Notes under the pieces: generated by a model
The model's database searches: none
The model's input: only the letters and a program-made list of their open reading frames with translations
Told to the model about the DNA's origin: nothing
Translations under genes and position numbers: made by a program
In this document: positions 1 through 7,943 of the stretch, one piece after another
Numbering within the stretch: the first letter of the stretch is position 1
How the letters are laid out: each line of letters starts with the position of its first letter
Source of the DNA: Sporobacter termitidis DSM 10068
GTDB lineage: Bacteria > Bacillota > Clostridia > Oscillospirales > Oscillospiraceae
Direction: 5' to 3'
Length of the DNA stretch: 64,000 nt
NCBI RefSeq assembly: GCF_900130065.1
Contig: NZ_FQXV01000001.1
Span: forward strand, 1 to 64,000

Positions 1-80
1 TAAAATGTTGTGTGGTAACTCCATTCTAACCGTTGTGCCTTATCCTTGCTCTTATTTTTTCTCCTTTCTGTCTAACATGT

Positions 81-96
81 ATTGTAGTCCTACAAT
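81..96. promoter_or_regulatory. Palindrome upstream of the TetR gene (possible operator)
   Basis: The arms ATTGTAG and CTACAAT are perfect inverted repeats around a 2-nt centre. The site lies about 30 bp upstream of the -35 box of the TetR gene that follows. Size and symmetry suit a TetR dimer. That it is the autoregulatory operator is inference. Confidence 0.4.
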
Positions 97-124
97 AATC
101 AAAAATCTGAATTTTGACATATTC

Positions 125-153
125 TTGAACTCAACCTGGAAATATGTTATATT
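125..153 (+). promoter_or_regulatory. Sigma-A promoter of TetR gene
   Basis: TTGAAC (125-130) and TATATT (148-153) are 17 bp apart, 26 bp before the TetR start codon. Confidence 0.55.
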
Positions 154-178
154 TAAAAGAAAAATCAGAGGAAAAAGT

Positions 179-838
179 ATGTATCAAAAAGGCCAGGATA
201 AAAAGGAAGAGATATACAGCAATTCCAAGGTTCTTTTTTATAATGAAGGCTATAACAATACAACGGTAAAAGATATTGCCGGCATGAGCAATTGTCCTGT
301 CAGTCTGGTCCACTATTATTTTAATAAAAAAGATAATATCCTCAGTGATATTTATTACGAGTTTCAAACCGGTGTCGATGCCTTCATTGCAGAAAATGTT
401 CCCGAAGCCGTCGATGATATTCTGCTGCTGCATACGCTCAACAACAGAATATATTATGATATTATCTTGAGGGACCCGCAGAATAGCCGCGTTTATTATG
501 AGCATCTTCAAAGGCAGTCGAATTACCGCGTGGTCAATAAATACGCCTACGAGACTTATGATAAATATTTAAAGCAGTACGATATCGTTATCTCGAAGGA
601 ATTATATAAAGCGTACATCATTATGAATTTCGGGGCCAGGCGCGAATGTTTTCTGGAATATTTCAAAGGCGAGCTGAAGCTGGATGCGCAGCATATGGTA
701 TCAGAAATAATGGGACTGTTTCCCCGGCTGCTGAAATTGGACCAGGATTATATCGACAGTAAGCTTTTACTTTCACTTTCAATATTTAAAAAATTGGATT
801 TCGCCTCGATCTATTCTTCCTTGAAGTTCCTCATATAA
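179..838 (+). CDS. TetR/AcrR family transcriptional regulator
   Basis: This 219-aa protein has a TetR N-terminal DNA-binding domain. The helix-turn-helix spans about residues 28-53 (TVKDIAGMSNCPVSLVHYYF), followed by the usual FxxKxxI stretch. The rest is a helical ligand-binding domain with no recognisable subfamily. I chose the ATG at 179 because AGAGG sits 7 nt upstream and the TetR domain starts there; the frame is open further upstream without domain homology. A promoter, a palindrome upstream and a terminator just after the gene suggest a single-gene unit. No target gene is adjacent on the right, so it may act on genes left of the window or elsewhere. Ligand unknown. Confidence 0.85.
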   Translation: MYQKGQDKKEEIYSNSKVLFYNEGYNNTTVKDIAGMSNCPVSLVHYYFNKKDNILSDIYYEFQTGVDAFIAENVPEAVDDILLLHTLNNRIYYDIILRDPQNSRVYYEHLQRQSNYRVVNKYAYETYDKYLKQYDIVISKELYKAYIIMNFGARRECFLEYFKGELKLDAQHMVSEIMGLFPRLLKLDQDYIDSKLLLSLSIFKKLDFASIYSSLKFLI

Positions 839-865
839 GCCTGGGAATAGATTTCAGACATGACG

Positions 866-899
866 AAAAAACCTTGCAGATAACGGCTGCAAGGTTTTT
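866..899 (+). terminator. Intrinsic terminator after TetR gene
   Basis: CCTTGCAG and CTGCAAGG form an 8-bp stem flanked by A5 and T5, so it could also work on the minus strand. Confidence 0.8.
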
Positions 900-1066
900 G
901 TATAGCGGTATATTAAAAATAAAGGAAGCGGCGCACACTCCACAAAGCATCACGCCACTTCCCACACCGACAGATGCCCGAGGGCAAACGCAGCGTAAAT
1001 ATTATAGCATGCGCCGCAGGCCCTTTCAAGCAATGTCGGACAACATGAGTGAAAGGAAAGCGTTTT

Positions 1067-1390
1067 ATGATTATACGGCAACTGAAGCAGGAGCAATATG
1101 AATGTTTTCATAACTATTTGAAGCACAACGCCCATACCGAGCCTTTAGACGTGAGCTACACCATGCGCGTGACCGTCAACGACAGACAATACGCTGTAAA
1201 GTTTCAGCCGGAGAGACATTGCAAAATGGCGGTTTTACAGGCGTTCCGAATTGACCGCAGCGCGGCGGGCCCGCATTTAGAGCTGATAACGCAGGGCAAT
1301 CTGCTGTCCGCATTTCTTGAAATCCTCATCGATCAGGGGGCGGGCAGCCATTGCTGCCGAGAAATCGGTGACGATATCAGGTCTATTTAA
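1067..1390 (+). CDS. Hypothetical protein, 107 aa
   Basis: A short soluble protein of no family I recognise. It has mixed charge, no signal peptide and no membrane segment. I chose the ATG at 1067 because GAAAGGAAAG lies just upstream; a GTG at 1049 is the alternative. A strong terminator follows directly, which supports expression as a real gene. The nearby genes give no functional hint. Confidence 0.55.
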   Translation: MIIRQLKQEQYECFHNYLKHNAHTEPLDVSYTMRVTVNDRQYAVKFQPERHCKMAVLQAFRIDRSAAGPHLELITQGNLLSAFLEILIDQGAGSHCCREIGDDIRSI

Positions 1391-1408
1391 ATCTTATAAC
1401 CCCCGGCT

Positions 1409-1449
1409 AAAAGGCATATCTTCCGCAAAAAGGGAGGATATGCCTTTTC
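1409..1449 (+). terminator. Intrinsic terminator
   Basis: A long stem pairs AAAAGGCATATC with GATATGCCTTTT and extends inward through TTCC/GGAG. It separates the 1067 and 1527 genes. Confidence 0.85.
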
Positions 1450-1526
1450 TTATAATCAAAAGCGTGGTATGGTGAACAGAGAGTTTTTATGGAGGCCCAT
1501 GGACGGGAATTTGAAAGGAGACAGAC

Positions 1527-1841
1527 ATGTCCGGTTTGTTGAATATAGGGAGTCTTTTATTTGGGATAGTTGCATGGGTGCTGCCCGTGGTCAGTCTCGT
1601 GCGGCAGCCTAAATCCGGTAGAAGCTGGGCCGTTTTTTCCGCAGCAAGCGCCGGTGCCTGCGCTGTTTCGCTTTGTCTGCAAATTTACGAGCTCAACCAT
1701 CGGGTAAATATTCAAGACTGGGCGGCGCTTTTGGATACTTCTGCTGCGGTGGCGCTGGTCGCTACGGTACTTCTCATCGTTACAATTATTTTAAATGTCA
1801 TTTCCCTGGCTGTACATTATGGGAAACAGCCGCGAGACTGA
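1527..1841 (+). CDS. Small integral membrane protein, 104 aa
   Basis: Three hydrophobic helices are visible, at about residues 5-25, 35-52 and 66-93. A short basic loop (RQPKSGRSW) follows the first and the tail is basic. GAAAGGAG precedes the ATG. The layout resembles small Firmicutes membrane proteins of unknown role; I recognise no named family. A promoter for the next gene lies just past its stop, so it is probably monocistronic. Confidence 0.6.
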   Translation: MSGLLNIGSLLFGIVAWVLPVVSLVRQPKSGRSWAVFSAASAGACAVSLCLQIYELNHRVNIQDWAALLDTSAAVALVATVLLIVTIILNVISLAVHYGKQPRD

Positions 1842-1846
1842 CCAAT

Positions 1847-1875
1847 TTGCTACAAGCGCGGTTTTGTGCTAAAAT
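1847..1875 (+). promoter_or_regulatory. Sigma-A promoter of the SLH hydrolase gene
   Basis: TTGCTA (1847-1852) and TAAAAT (1870-1875) have 17-bp spacing, about 70 bp before the start codon. Confidence 0.55.
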
Positions 1876-1946
1876 TAAGGTGATTTTTGTAAGGCCATGA
1901 AATTAGTGACATACAATGTACCTGTTTTTGGCGGAAAGGAGAAGAA

Positions 1947-3833
1947 ATGATAAAGAAAGCATTGGCTATACTACTGGCACTCGTCCTGTCCCTGTCGCTG
2001 CTGCCGGCCAGGGCGCTAGCGGCGGAAACGGCTGATACGGATGCCGGTACCGTGACGGCGTTTGAGGATGTCGCGGCGGGCGCGTGGTATTATGATGCCG
2101 TGCAGTACGCGGCGCGGAACGGCCTGATGGGGGGTACCGGCGACAAGAGCTTTGCGCCCGGCGCGGCGATGACCCGCGCGATGCTCGTCACGGTGCTCTA
2201 CCGCCTCGACGGCTCGCCGGAAACCGATCAGCCCGTTAAATTCACCGACGTTATCGCGACCGACTGGTATTACGGCGCCGTCGGATGGGCGGCGGAAAAC
2301 GGCATTACCACGGGCTACAGCAACGGCGCCTTCGGCGCGGGCGACAATGTCACGCGCCAGCAGACGGCGGTGATGTTCCAGCGCTACGCAGCGTACACGG
2401 GCCGCGGCACGGAAAACACAGCCGATCTCTCCGCCTATACCGACGCGTCCGCGATTGCGGATTGGGCGCAGGGGGCGATGACCTGGGCGGTATCGGCGGG
2501 CCTGCTCACCGGTACGGAGAACTCCGCGCTTTTGCCTGACGGTTCGGCCACGCGTGCGCAGACAGCCACGGTGCTGATGCGTTACATGAGCGGCTTGATA
2601 TTGGAAAACCGCACTGACGATTATATCTCTCAGTTTATAGAAGGCGACTTCGGCGATTTCTATGCAGACAGCAGCGCGCAATTGCGGCAAAGCATTTCCC
2701 AGGAGGATTTGCTTAAGGGCTGGAATACGGTCCTGCAGGTGGCCGGCGCTCCCGGAGAATCCCTCGGCAGCGTTTACCTCAGGCAGAACGGCCATGACGT
2801 TGTGGTGAGCTCCCTCGAGGGCACGCTCTATAACATCACCGTCACAATCAGCTACGGCGCTGACGGCAGGCCCGATGGTATATGGACCAGCTACGCGCCA
2901 AAAGAGCAGCCCCAGCCCCAGTCCTCGGACCAGTGGTTTGAGGCCCCCGTCCAGGTCGGGGAAAAAGAGCTGAACGGAATGCTCACCCTGCCGAGAGGCG
3001 CGGAAAAGCCGCCGGTGGTGATACTTATTCAGGGTTCCGGCGCCTCGGACATGAACGAAGCGGTCGGCACCGCGCCCAACCGCCCGTTTGAGGACATTGC
3101 CCATGGCCTTGCCGAGCAGGGCGTGGCGACCTTGAGGTACAACAAAAGTACATACCAGAATCCCGCCGGCGGGGGCGCCACAATCCAATACGAAATGCTG
3201 GACGACGCGGCGGCTGCCGTAAAGCTGCTCGGCAGCGACGGCCGTGTGGACGCCAACCGCATTTATCTGCTCGGCCACAGCCTGGGGGGGATGATGGCGC
3301 CCAAAATCACCGCCGACAATCCTCAGATAAAGGGCTTTATTTCACTGGCCGGCTCCCTGCGTTCTCTCCAGGACATCATGCTGGATCAGGTCACGGCGGC
3401 GATCAGCGCGCAGACCACGCTGACCGAACAGGAAAAAAGCGACCTGCTGGCGCAGAACAAGACCGAAATTGAAAAAACAAAAACACTGGATGACGGCGGC
3501 ACCGGCGCCATTCTGGGTGTCCCGACAAGCTATTGGAAAAGCCTGAACGACATCGACAGTATAGCCATCGTGAAGACGCTGGACGTCCCGATGCTCATCC
3601 TGCAGGGCGGCGCCGATTTCCAGGTCTACCCGGACAAGGACTACAAGCTTTGGCAGACCACATTGTCCGGGCGCGGCAACGTCACCTTCAAGCTCTACGA
3701 CGGCCTGAGCCATCTGTTCATGCCGAACCAGCTTTCCGAAAACGGTGTGCCGGACGCTTCGGTCTATAACCCTCCAAACCATGTGGACGCGCAGGTGATC
3801 ACGGATATCGCCGCGTGGGTCGGCAGGCAATAG
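1947..3833 (+). CDS. SLH-domain alpha/beta hydrolase, cell-surface
   Basis: A 628-aa exported protein. Residues 1-25 form a signal peptide ending ALA-AE. Three S-layer homology domains at about 39-83, 99-145 and 162-214 should bind secondary wall polymer. A DUF3887-like segment (about 215-315) leads to an alpha/beta hydrolase domain (about 325-628). The nucleophile elbow is GHSLGG with Ser445; Asp557 (in GGADFQ) and His589 (in LSHLF) are the probable rest of the triad, and QGSG near 360 fits an oxyanion-hole region. The domain resembles acyl-peptide or dienelactone-hydrolase-like esterases. The substrate cannot be told from sequence. It is transcribed alone, with its own promoter and a strong terminator. 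SLH anchoring places the enzyme on the outer face of the wall. Confidence 0.85.
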   Translation: MIKKALAILLALVLSLSLLPARALAAETADTDAGTVTAFEDVAAGAWYYDAVQYAARNGLMGGTGDKSFAPGAAMTRAMLVTVLYRLDGSPETDQPVKFTDVIATDWYYGAVGWAAENGITTGYSNGAFGAGDNVTRQQTAVMFQRYAAYTGRGTENTADLSAYTDASAIADWAQGAMTWAVSAGLLTGTENSALLPDGSATRAQTATVLMRYMSGLILENRTDDYISQFIEGDFGDFYADSSAQLRQSISQEDLLKGWNTVLQVAGAPGESLGSVYLRQNGHDVVVSSLEGTLYNITVTISYGADGRPDGIWTSYAPKEQPQPQSSDQWFEAPVQVGEKELNGMLTLPRGAEKPPVVILIQGSGASDMNEAVGTAPNRPFEDIAHGLAEQGVATLRYNKSTYQNPAGGGATIQYEMLDDAAAAVKLLGSDGRVDANRIYLLGHSLGGMMAPKITADNPQIKGFISLAGSLRSLQDIMLDQVTAAISAQTTLTEQEKSDLLAQNKTEIEKTKTLDDGGTGAILGVPTSYWKSLNDIDSIAIVKTLDVPMLILQGGADFQVYPDKDYKLWQTTLSGRGNVTFKLYDGLSHLFMPNQLSENGVPDASVYNPPNHVDAQVITDIAAWVGRQ

Positions 3834-3846
3834 GAATATAAGTTTT

Positions 3847-3873
3847 GCGGGGACAGCAAATCGCTGTCCCCGC
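3847..3873. terminator. Hairpin terminator between convergent genes
   Basis: GCGGGGACAGC and GCTGTCCCCGC form a perfect 11-bp stem with a 5-nt loop between the hydrolase and oleate hydratase genes. CTTT follows on the plus strand. Confidence 0.75.
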
Positions 3874-3901
3874 CTTTATGTTCTTTTACGAGTCTTTGGT
3901 T

Positions 3902-5671
3902 TCAGATCACGTGATAGCGCCTGAGTAAATCCTCGATCACGGTGCCGGAGATTTTTTTGAGGGCCGCTTTTTCGGCGATGCCCAGGAAGAAGGGCTGCTT
4001 CATATCCGTCAGCTTCCTGCCGTCCATCATTTTCGACGTGGCGTCGAGCAGGGCGCGGACGTCGTAACAGGAGGCGAAGACCTCGGGAACGCCCCGGTCG
4101 ACCTTCAGAAGCGTGTAGACGGCCTCCATGGCGGTCCGGACGGAATATTCGGTGGTGAAGACCGTGTCGCGGACAGTGTCGGCAAACTGGCCCAGAAAGG
4201 CGAAATTGACGCTGCCGTCCGGCACCACCTTAGGGCGGTCACCCTTGGCGCGGGGCATGAAGAAAGCGGTGATGTACGGCATCATGCAGGGCACGCAGCG
4301 GGCCGAATTTGCTGCCATGTCGGCAATCTCCGACTCCGGCACGCCCAGGTGGTACAGCCATTCCTGCGTGATCTCGACGCCGGTGCACTCCTTCATCGGC
4401 TTTTTGACGTAATCGCCGGGGACGTCGGTAAAGAGGCCGTAAACCCAGACGACGAGCTGATCTCTCGGCTGCTGCCTGAAGTGGGGCTGCCTGTTGAGGG
4501 TGTAGCTCATGAGCCATTTTGAGTCCTTGACCGTGACGATGCCGCCGGTGACGACCTTGCCGCTGAAGGGGTCGCGCTGGCAGATTTTCCGGATGTACGG
4601 CGGAATCCTGCCGTCCAGCGTCGTCACCGTGGCCGACTCCCAGTTGGTCGCGGCGATGTTTGTGCAGAATTTATCGGGGTGACCGAAGGCCGGGTCCTGT
4701 TCGGCGATATTGCGCCAGAGCTCCCAGCAACCGCCGGGCGCTGTCCTCACCTCCGGGGCGTGGGTGTCGTCGCCCAGGGAGGCGTTTTCCGTGCAGCTGC
4801 CGTTGGTGACGAAGACGAGATCGTCCTCGATCAGATCGATGCTTTCCTCGCGCCCGTCCCGCAGGCAGACGATTTTCGTGGCTGTCTTTTTGCCGTCCTT
4901 GATGTCGAACAGCACGTTTGTAACCGTTGTGCCGTACTGGAAGCGCACGCCGCGGTCCTGCAGGTATTTGACCATCGGCAGGATCAGCGACTCGTACTGA
5001 TTGTATTTCGTGAATTTCAGCGCCGTAAAATCCGGCAGGCCGCCGATGTGGTGGATAAAGCGCTGGATGTAAAGCTTCATCTCCAGCGCCGAGTGCCAGT
5101 CCTCAAAGGCGAACATCGTCCGCCAGTAGAGCCAGAAGTTGGAGGCGAAGAACTCCTCCGTGAAGACGTCCGCGATCCTTCTATCGTACAGGTCCTCGTC
5201 GCGGGTCATAAACAGCTTGATGATCTCCTTCGACGCTTTCTCGCTCAGCCCGAATTTTCCGTCGGTATGGGCGTCCTCGCCGCGGTTCACCGTGGCGCGC
5301 ATCAGCGAATAGTTGGGGTCTTTTTTGTTGAGCCAGTAGAACTCGTCCAGCACTGAGACGCCGTCCGTTTCCAGGGACGGTATGGAGCGGAAGAGGTCCC
5401 ACAGGCATTCAAAATGGTTTTCCATCTCGCGCCCGCCGCGGATGACAAAGCCCTTCTGGCTGTCACAGATACCGTCGCAGGCGCCGCCGGGCAGGTCGAG
5501 CTCCTCGAGGATATGGATATGCTCGCCCTTTATCTGCCCGTCGCGGACAAGAAAGCACGCCGCCGCGAGGGAAGCCAAGCCCGAGCCGACCAGATACGCC
5601 GATTTCCTGTCCACGTCCGCCGGCTTTTCGGGGCGGGCAAAAGCCTCATAATTTCCGTTGCTGTAATACAT
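3902..5671 (-). CDS. ohyA: Oleate hydratase (MCRA family)
   Basis: This 589-aa FAD protein of the 67-kDa myosin-cross-reactive-antigen family is close to the usual 560-590 aa. The family adds water to the cis-9 double bond of unsaturated fatty acids to give 10-hydroxy acids, which detoxifies them. A Rossmann GSGLASL motif is at residues 29-35. The family blocks [15 protein letters not shown] and [16 protein letters not shown] are present and carry the acidic and tyrosine residues tied to catalysis. GGAGG stands 8 nt before the ATG. A TetR gene lies 138 bp upstream on the same strand and probably controls it; fatty-acid stress is a plausible signal, by inference. Confidence 0.93.
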   Translation of the reverse strand: MYYSNGNYEAFARPEKPADVDRKSAYLVGSGLASLAAACFLVRDGQIKGEHIHILEELDLPGGACDGICDSQKGFVIRGGREMENHFECLWDLFRSIPSLETDGVSVLDEFYWLNKKDPNYSLMRATVNRGEDAHTDGKFGLSEKASKEIIKLFMTRDEDLYDRRIADVFTEEFFASNFWLYWRTMFAFEDWHSALEMKLYIQRFIHHIGGLPDFTALKFTKYNQYESLILPMVKYLQDRGVRFQYGTTVTNVLFDIKDGKKTATKIVCLRDGREESIDLIEDDLVFVTNGSCTENASLGDDTHAPEVRTAPGGCWELWRNIAEQDPAFGHPDKFCTNIAATNWESATVTTLDGRIPPYIRKICQRDPFSGKVVTGGIVTVKDSKWLMSYTLNRQPHFRQQPRDQLVVWVYGLFTDVPGDYVKKPMKECTGVEITQEWLYHLGVPESEIADMAANSARCVPCMMPYITAFFMPRAKGDRPKVVPDGSVNFAFLGQFADTVRDTVFTTEYSVRTAMEAVYTLLKVDRGVPEVFASCYDVRALLDATSKMMDGRKLTDMKQPFFLGIAEKAALKKISGTVIEDLLRRYHVI

Positions 5672-5791
5672 ATAGAAGCCTCCGTTTCTTTTTTATGCCG
5701 TCAGCATAGTTCAAAAAACGGAGGCTTACAATAGACAATCACAGCCCGGTGACGAAAGCTTTGACGGAACACCGGCATTGTCGAAGGTTTG

Positions 5792-5811
5792 GACAAAACG
5801 GCCCGTTTGTC
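5792..5811. promoter_or_regulatory. Inverted repeat between tetR stop and ohyA
   Basis: GACAAA and TTTGTC arms (6 bp) frame an 8-nt GC-rich centre. The repeat overlaps the TetR stop codon and lies upstream of ohyA. It could be a TetR operator or a short RNA hairpin; there is no clear U tract. Low confidence. Confidence 0.3.
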
Positions 5812-6376
5812 AAAAGCGGCCGCTCGCTTTAAAGCGGTCGAGCGCGCTTGGAATATCACCCTGGATGAGGGTGCTCAGCCTGCGCACGATGTCGGCCGGC
5901 TTTTCCTTCATACCGAGGGAGATCCAGTCCAGCATCAGCCCGGCGAAAGCGTATTTATAAAAGTTGGCGATGAAGGCCTTGTCCTCGTCCCGGACGGAGA
6001 GCCCGCCCGCCTTTTCCTCGATGACGGAAATCAGCAGGCTGTACGTCTCGTTGTAGAGGTACCGTTCCAAATGCTCCCGGCTCAGCGATTTGAACGTCCC
6101 CGTCACAAAGGCTTTGTTTTCAAGCACGTATTCAAATATCTGCAAAAGCCCTTGCTGCCAGGTGTCGTAGGTCTTTTTCCCGCCCAGTGCCTTGGTGGCC
6201 TCGCTGGTGTAAATCCATTCCACAAGGTCATAGATGTCCTTGAAATGGTAATAAAACGTCTGCCTGTTGATCTCGCAGTCGTCGACGAGGTCTGTGATCG
6301 TTATTTTATCCAGGGGCTTTTCTGCGAGCAGTTTTTTCAGCGACGCGGCGATCGCCCTTTTTGTGGTCTGAGCCAT
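5810..6376 (-). CDS. TetR family regulator (probable regulator of oleate hydratase)
   Basis: A 188-aa protein with the N-terminal HTH TITDLVDDCEINRQTFYYHF (about residues 24-43) and a helical C-terminal domain of the DhaS-like TetR type. The ATG at 6376 has CGGAGG just upstream. It precedes ohyA on the same strand by 138 bp, so it may be co-transcribed with ohyA or repress a promoter in the gap. In other bacteria oleate hydratases are often next to TetR repressors that sense fatty acids; the pairing here is inferred from position. Confidence 0.85.
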   Translation of the reverse strand: MAQTTKRAIAASLKKLLAEKPLDKITITDLVDDCEINRQTFYYHFKDIYDLVEWIYTSEATKALGGKKTYDTWQQGLLQIFEYVLENKAFVTGTFKSLSREHLERYLYNETYSLLISVIEEKAGGLSVRDEDKAFIANFYKYAFAGLMLDWISLGMKEKPADIVRRLSTLIQGDIPSALDRFKASGRF

Positions 6377-6529
6377 AATGCTTCCTCCGGCTGAAATCCT
6401 TCGGCATTTACGCATTGCCAGTTTATCATAAACTCCGCGGTTTTTGAAGCGCCGATACGGACCGCCAGCGCGTCATTTATTTTGAAATGGCAGGGGGGAG
6501 GTTATACTAGGGCCAAAGGAGTTGATACG

Positions 6530-6952
6530 ATGTCCGTTGGAACATATCTTTATTTCCCGGGCAACTGTCTTGAAGCGGCCGATTTTTACGCCGACGCGTT
6601 CAAGACGGACACGCCGAAGGTGCTGACGTACGGGGATGCCCCGGGCGGGGGCGGGGCGGTGCCGGACGCGATGAAAAAGCGCGTTCTGCACGCGGAAATC
6701 AAAATCGCCGGCGACGCGGTCATGCTGTCGGACGCGCCGCCGGACAGGTCCGTCACGGTCGGAGACAATATCAGCGTCGTCGTCACGCTGGAGACGGCGG
6801 ACCACGTCAAAGCCGCCTTTGACAAGCTGAAGGCCGGCGGCGAGGTCGTCATGGAGATTCAAGAGACGTTTTTCAGCAAGTGCTACGCCTACGTCATCGA
6901 CAAATACGGCGTCGGCTGGCAGCTCACCACCGGCAGCCCCACCAAAGATTAA
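6530..6952 (+). CDS. VOC family protein (PhnB-like glyoxalase fold)
   Basis: A 140-aa protein of the PhnB / 3-demethylubiquinone-methyltransferase-like branch of the vicinal-oxygen-chelate superfamily. It shows the typical LYFPGNCLEAADFYADAF start and the KYGVGWQL ending. The family's biochemical role is mostly unknown; members are structurally related to glyoxalase and bleomycin-resistance proteins. I chose the ATG at 6530 because AAAGGA sits 9 nt upstream. No operon partner is evident. Confidence 0.85.
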   Translation: MSVGTYLYFPGNCLEAADFYADAFKTDTPKVLTYGDAPGGGGAVPDAMKKRVLHAEIKIAGDAVMLSDAPPDRSVTVGDNISVVVTLETADHVKAAFDKLKAGGEVVMEIQETFFSKCYAYVIDKYGVGWQLTTGSPTKD

Positions 6953-6965
6953 GCAAATGCTGTGA

Positions 6966-7027
6966 CAGGCGAACGCAGTTCGCCCCTACGTCGGGATACA
7001 GATACTCCTAGGGGCGATTTGTGATCT
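6966..7027. repeat. Intergenic dispersed repeat copy (GTAGGGGCG type)
   Basis: An imperfect palindromic unit holds GGCGAACgcaGTTCGCC followed by CCCTACG, then CTAGGGGCGATTTG in the opposite sense. Related units occur near 10316 and 14142. Non-coding. Confidence 0.5.
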
Positions 7028-7082
7028 CCTGCTGCATAAGCAAAGCCGATGAGCGCACTCATCGGCTTTTGCAATGTCAATA

Positions 7083-7868
7083 TCAGTGCTGCAGGGCGTA
7101 GCCGCCGTCGGCGGTGAAGACGGCGCCGGTGACGATGTCGGAGGCGTCGCTGGCCAGATACACGGCGAGGGCACCGAGCTCAATGGGATCGGCGAAGCGG
7201 CCGATGGGAATATCCGCGCACAGGGCCTTGTATGCCTCCGGGTCCACATTCTTGGAGAAGCTGGAAAAGGTGAAGCCCGGCGCGATGGCGTTGACGCGGA
7301 TGCCGTAAGGGGCGAACTCCGCGGCCAGGCATTTCGTAAAGTGGTTGAACGCGGCCTTGGACGAGGCGTACGCCGTCAGAAACGGCTTGTTGATGATCTC
7401 GCCGGCGTTGGACGTGATATTGATGATATGTCCGCCCTTGCCGCTGTCGCGCATGTGCCTGGCCACGTTGTAGATCATCCTGGCCGCGCCGTGGAGGTCG
7501 ACGTTGAAGCACTCAAACCAGGGCGTGAGCTCCTCGTCCATGTCCAGAAACTTCCCGGCTGTGCCAATGCCCGCGTTGTTGACCAGAACGTCGATGGTTT
7601 TATTGTCGGCGATGTATCGGCTGACCGCGTCGCGGCAGCTTTTCATATCGGAGATATCCGCTTTGTAAAAAGAGAACCTGCCCTCGTATTTCGCGCTGAA
7701 GTCCTTTATCACGTCGTTTGCCGTTTTTTCGTCCCTGGCGAAGATGGCCACGTTGGCGCCCTGCTGTGCCAGGGCGGTGGCGATGCCCAGGCCGATGCCC
7801 TTGGCCCCGCCGGTGACGATGGCGTTTTTGCCTTTCAGCGAAAATGCGTTTTCCATAGATTTAATCAT
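7083..7868 (-). CDS. SDR family NAD(P)-dependent oxidoreductase
   Basis: A 261-aa classical short-chain dehydrogenase. It has the cofactor motif TGGAKGIG (about 19-26), the NNAG motif, a catalytic Ser in NITSNAG and YASSK as the YxxxK pair. The C-terminus GGYALQH is typical of FabG-like or gluconate/sorbitol-type SDRs. The substrate cannot be assigned. GGGAGG is 6-7 nt before the ATG at 7868. It follows the phosphofructokinase gene on the same strand after 75 bp, so co-transcription with a sugar-phosphate enzyme is possible. Confidence 0.9.
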   Translation of the reverse strand: MIKSMENAFSLKGKNAIVTGGAKGIGLGIATALAQQGANVAIFARDEKTANDVIKDFSAKYEGRFSFYKADISDMKSCRDAVSRYIADNKTIDVLVNNAGIGTAGKFLDMDEELTPWFECFNVDLHGAARMIYNVARHMRDSGKGGHIINITSNAGEIINKPFLTAYASSKAAFNHFTKCLAAEFAPYGIRVNAIAPGFTFSSFSKNVDPEAYKALCADIPIGRFADPIELGALAVYLASDASDIVTGAVFTADGGYALQH

Positions 7869-7943
7869 AAAAAACCTCCCGAATGACGGGGCTCCATCAA
7901 AGCCGCCGCGATATAGTCCTGTTTCTATTTAAGCAGGTTTTTA

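Noticed and set aside
2016-3278. 420-codon open frame on the minus strand inside the SLH hydrolase gene
   Set aside because: Shadow of a GC-rich gene: Arg/His-rich, no domain, no ribosome site, fully antisense to a well-supported protein.
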